Positions 5,345 through 7,411 of a stretch of DNA of 7,411 bases are shown here, piece after piece. Location: the NCBI RefSeq assembly GCF_005518285.1, contig NZ_SJDU01000084.1:1-7411 (forward strand), written 5' to 3'. The notes under the pieces are model-generated. The model was not told the origin of the DNA and searched no databases. It saw nothing but the letters and a program-made list of their open reading frames with translations. Made by a program: the position numbers and the translations under genes. Position 1 is the first letter of the stretch. Each line of letters starts with the position of its first letter. The DNA is from Brachyspira catarrhinii. Lineage in GTDB: Bacteria > Spirochaetota > Brachyspiria > Brachyspirales > Brachyspiraceae.

Positions 5345-6172
5345 TTATTCGTCAATATTTTTTGTATCGGCTGTCTCTTCTATATAATTTGGATTATCTC
5401 TACTTAATTTTTCAATTCTTATTTTCGTCACTATATTTCCGCTCTTTCCGACTACGGTAAAAGAATAATTATTATAATATATCGCTTCGTTTCGTTTAGG
5501 CAATCTTCCGATATAAGAAAATAAAAATCCGCCTATAGTGTCCGCATCGTCATCTGGTATGGCGGGCAGTATTTCGTATTTATTGAAATCTTCTATCCTC
5601 ACTCTCGCGTCCACCAAATAACTTCCGTCTTCGTTGCTTTTCACTTCTTCGTCTTCTTCGTCATATTCGTCTCTAATATCGCCGACTATTTGCTCTAATA
5701 CATCTTCCATAGAAACTATTCCAGAAAATCCGCCGTATTCGTCGACAACCATCGCTATATGAACCTGTCTCTCTCTGAAATTTCTTAAAAGTTCCATAAG
5801 AGATATTGAAATTGGAACGAAAAAAGGTTTATGAAGCAGTTTTTTCAAATTAAAATTTTTCTCGTCCGTTTCTATCATATCTTTTACATATAAAACGCCA
5901 ACTATATCGTCAACTCCGTCTTTATAAACGGGAATTCTAGAATTTCCTTTATCGAAAGCCTTAATAACTTTTTCGTAAGGAGTGTCGATTGCAACCATTA
6001 TCACATCTACTCGCGGAACCATTATCTCTTTTACATTTTTTGTCCTTAAAGCTATCGTATTTGTGATTATCTCTCTTTCCGCTTCGCTTAACGAACTTAA
6101 ATTTATATAATCTCCTTCGTTTAATTCGCTTTCGTCATTTTTTATTTTTTCTAATAATTTTTTTATTCTCAT
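5345..6172 (-). CDS. tlyC: TlyC/CorC-type CBS-pair protein ("hemolysin C" family)
   Basis: This 275-residue cytosolic protein has a short N-terminal helix, a CBS pair at about 45-170 and a CorC_HlyC domain at about 183-258. Motifs include IMVPRVDV (50-57), VVDEYGGFSGIVSMEDVLE (142-160) followed by QIVGDIRDEYDEE, DTIGGFLF (211-218) and GRLP (222-225). It lacks the DUF21 membrane domain of larger relatives and is close in length to E. coli CorC and to TlyC described as a hemolysin from Brachyspira hyodysenteriae. The hemolysin label rests on old activity assays; relatives are linked to magnesium/cobalt efflux, and their CBS pairs bind adenine nucleotides. The ATG at 6172 has AGGAA 8 bases ahead. 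It is the last gene of a pgpH-ybeY-tlyC run, 26 bases after ybeY. The C-terminus after about 258 is acidic and not conserved in the family. It ends 22 bases from the convergent rseP. Confidence 0.9.
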   Translation of the reverse strand: MRIKKLLEKIKNDESELNEGDYINLSSLSEAEREIITNTIALRTKNVKEIMVPRVDVIMVAIDTPYEKVIKAFDKGNSRIPVYKDGVDDIVGVLYVKDMIETDEKNFNLKKLLHKPFFVPISISLMELLRNFRERQVHIAMVVDEYGGFSGIVSMEDVLEQIVGDIRDEYDEEDEEVKSNEDGSYLVDARVRIEDFNKYEILPAIPDDDADTIGGFLFSYIGRLPKRNEAIYYNNYSFTVVGKSGNIVTKIRIEKLSRDNPNYIEETADTKNIDE

Positions 6173-6198
6173 AATATAATTTCCTAAATATTTATATT

Positions 6199-6645
6199 TT
6201 ATTTTATATTTTTTACTTTAGCTTTTTTATTAGTTTTAATATGCGAAATAACTTTCAAATATAATTCTTTCATTTTATTATAATTTTCTTTCAAAGATTT
6301 TTCGCTATAATCATGATGAACTCCCCGCAAATGCAAGATAGAATGAATTATTAATTTGATAATAGTTTTTTTTATATTTTTTTCTTCGTATCTATTTTTT
6401 ACCCACTGATAAGAAATAACGATGTCGCCTCCTTCTTCAATATCGCCCGAGGGAAAAGTGAGAACATCGGTTGCTTTATCTTTATTTCTAAATTTTTTAT
6501 TTAATTCTCTTATAAATTTATCGTTAGAAAAAAGCAAATTAACTTCGCCTTTAATACCCGAAACTTTTAAAGCGTTCGATAAAAAGAATTTGTAATATTT
6601 TAAGTTTATATCGTAATTAGTTTGATTAAAAACATTCGCTTTCAT
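6199..6645 (-). CDS. ybeY: YbeY, endoribonuclease for 16S rRNA maturation and ribosome quality control
   Basis: This 148-residue single-domain UPF0054 metalloprotein trims the 3' end of 16S rRNA and takes part in decay of defective 70S ribosomes. It shows the family's conserved KKFRNKDKATDVLTFP segment (50-65, with the conserved R53) and the zinc-binding HSILHLRGVHH (101-111), in which H101, H105 and H111 fit the H-x3-H-x5-H ligand pattern. The usual G-Y/H-D-H ending is GVHHDY here, so the Asp before the last His is replaced by His. The C-terminus (KTNKKAKVKNIK) is a short basic extension. Only 4 bases separate it from the pgpH stop and there is no clear ribosome site, so translation is probably coupled to pgpH. 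The pgpH-ybeY-corC order is widely conserved. Confidence 0.93.
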   Translation of the reverse strand: MKANVFNQTNYDINLKYYKFFLSNALKVSGIKGEVNLLFSNDKFIRELNKKFRNKDKATDVLTFPSGDIEEGGDIVISYQWVKNRYEEKNIKKTIIKLIIHSILHLRGVHHDYSEKSLKENYNKMKELYLKVISHIKTNKKAKVKNIK

Positions 6646-6649
6646 AATT

Positions 6650-7411
6650 TTATTTTTTCATGACGACATTTTTATCTTTATTATTTTTTTCTTTGTCTTT
6701 ATCTTTTTGGGAATTATCCTTATATTTCAAAGTTTCCTTTTCGTTATTATGTTTAATCGGAACTTTCTTTATATCTTTATTAATTTCTTTTCCAATTTTG
6801 CTTTCTTTATTATCTTTATTCTTATCGTTTTTATCGTTATTCGATTTGCCATTAGTCGATTTTTCATTTTTGGAATCTTTTTCGTTTTCATCGGGAAGTT
6901 CGGGATATTTGATTCTTTCATGCAAAGAAACTATTATTTTTTGGAAAGAAATTCTCTTTATAGTTTCAATATCTTTTAATGTAAGTCCGCTGTCGTTTAA
7001 TTCGCCTTGAGCCATTTTATCGTTTACAATATTTTTTATTAATCCTTCCAAATTTTCTCTTGTAGGAATTTCTATAGTTCTGCTCGCCGCTTCTATCGAG
7101 TCGAGTATCATAAGTATAGCCGTGATTTTTGATTGAGGTTTTGGACCTGGGTAAGTAAATAAACTAACATCGACATCTGGGTTTTCCTTATAAGCTTCGA
7201 CATAAAAATATTTGATTAAGCTCGTTCCATGATGCTCTTTTATTGCCGCTATAATCTCTTTTGGGAGTTTATATTTTTTTGCTATTTCCACTCCGAAACG
7301 AACATGCGATTTGACTATTGAAGCCGATAAAGTGGGTTTCAATTTCAAATGAATATTATCTTCTTTGTTTGTATTTTCGATAAAATATAAAGGATTTTCT
7401 ATTTTTCCTAT
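6650..7411 (-). CDS. pgpH: PgpH-type 7TM-HD c-di-AMP phosphodiesterase, C-terminal part (5' end outside window)
   Basis: The reading frame is open through the window edge, so this is the last 253 residues of a longer protein. The TTG at 7348 is internal and not a start. The first visible residues, IGKIENPLYFIENT, continue the HDIGK motif whose His-Asp lies just outside the window. The HD domain then follows with LKPTLSASIVKSHVRFGVEI (about 25-43), KEHHGT (57-63), YPGPKPQSK (87-95) and MILDSIEAASRT (101-112). These match the 7TM receptor-type HD hydrolases that hydrolyse c-di-AMP, with the catalytic domain in the cytoplasm. The domain ends near residue 171 (HERIKYP). Beyond it comes a tail of about 80 residues made almost only of Lys, Asn, Asp, Glu and Ser, which is not usual for the family and is probably disordered. 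It leads the ybeY-tlyC cluster. The N-terminal receptor and seven helices cannot be checked here. Confidence 0.9.
   Translation of the reverse strand: MGKIENPLYFIENTNKEDNIHLKLKPTLSASIVKSHVRFGVEIAKKYKLPKEIIAAIKEHHGTSLIKYFYVEAYKENPDVDVSLFTYPGPKPQSKITAILMILDSIEAASRTIEIPTRENLEGLIKNIVNDKMAQGELNDSGLTLKDIETIKRISFQKIIVSLHERIKYPELPDENEKDSKNEKSTNGKSNNDKNDKNKDNKESKIGKEINKDIKKVPIKHNNEKETLKYKDNSQKDKDKEKNNKDKNVVMKK

Noticed and set aside
5340..5363. AAATATT, 7-base loop, AATATTT then T-run between the convergent rseP and tlyC genes.
   Set aside because: The stem is only A/T pairs and overlaps the end of tlyC. It is too weak to call a terminator, although it could act as one for rseP.
6660..7010. Plus-strand open frames rich in Leu/Phe/Ser that look like membrane proteins (also 6707-6979).
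   Set aside because: They are the complement of the lysine-rich tail of PgpH, which mirrors into Phe/Leu/Ser codons. No ribosome site or family match was seen.

Overview
The window is AT-rich, with A/T-ending codons, heavy use of ATA, AAA and GAA, and A/T-only intergenic DNA. It carries nine protein genes and no RNA gene, mobile element, repeat array or CRISPR. The gene content and the short TlyC-type CBS protein in a pgpH-ybeY-tlyC order point to a spirochaete, most likely Brachyspira or a close relative. This assignment is inferred from style and content, not from a database match.

Layout. (1) 141-2211, plus strand: an RsbW-type ATPase/serine kinase, then a soluble protein that fuses a Nudix hydrolase domain to a complete histidine kinase core. 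(2) 3694-2208, minus strand: a three-gene operon of a secreted Spy/CpxP/CnrX-like protein, an ECF sigma factor and a single-pass zinc-finger anti-sigma factor. Sigma and anti-sigma overlap by ATGA. Upstream lies a near-canonical ECF promoter (GGAAC-N16-CGTC) followed by a housekeeping-type promoter (TTGAAT-N17-TATAAT), which suggests autoregulation on top of basal expression. (3) 3925-5322, plus strand: the site-2 intramembrane protease RseP, divergent from the sigma operon. (4) 7411-5345, minus strand: the C-terminal part of PgpH (7TM-HD c-di-AMP phosphodiesterase, cut by the window edge), YbeY (16S rRNA maturation endonuclease) and TlyC/CorC (CBS-pair protein).

How the parts may work together. 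Genes 3694-2208 look like an envelope- or metal-sensing sigma module: a periplasmic sensor or chaperone, a membrane anti-sigma factor and its sigma. RseP, which in other bacteria completes proteolysis of such anti-sigma factors, is encoded next door. The anti-sigma carries two unusual features, a His in place of the first zinc-site Cys and a DxDxNGxxD calcium-loop-like motif in its outer domain. The first two genes form a separate cytoplasmic signalling pair whose input may be a nucleotide-diphosphate compound sensed or hydrolysed by the Nudix domain; no response regulator is visible. The last three genes are a widely conserved housekeeping cluster. The only oddity there is a lysine-rich tail of about 80 residues on PgpH.
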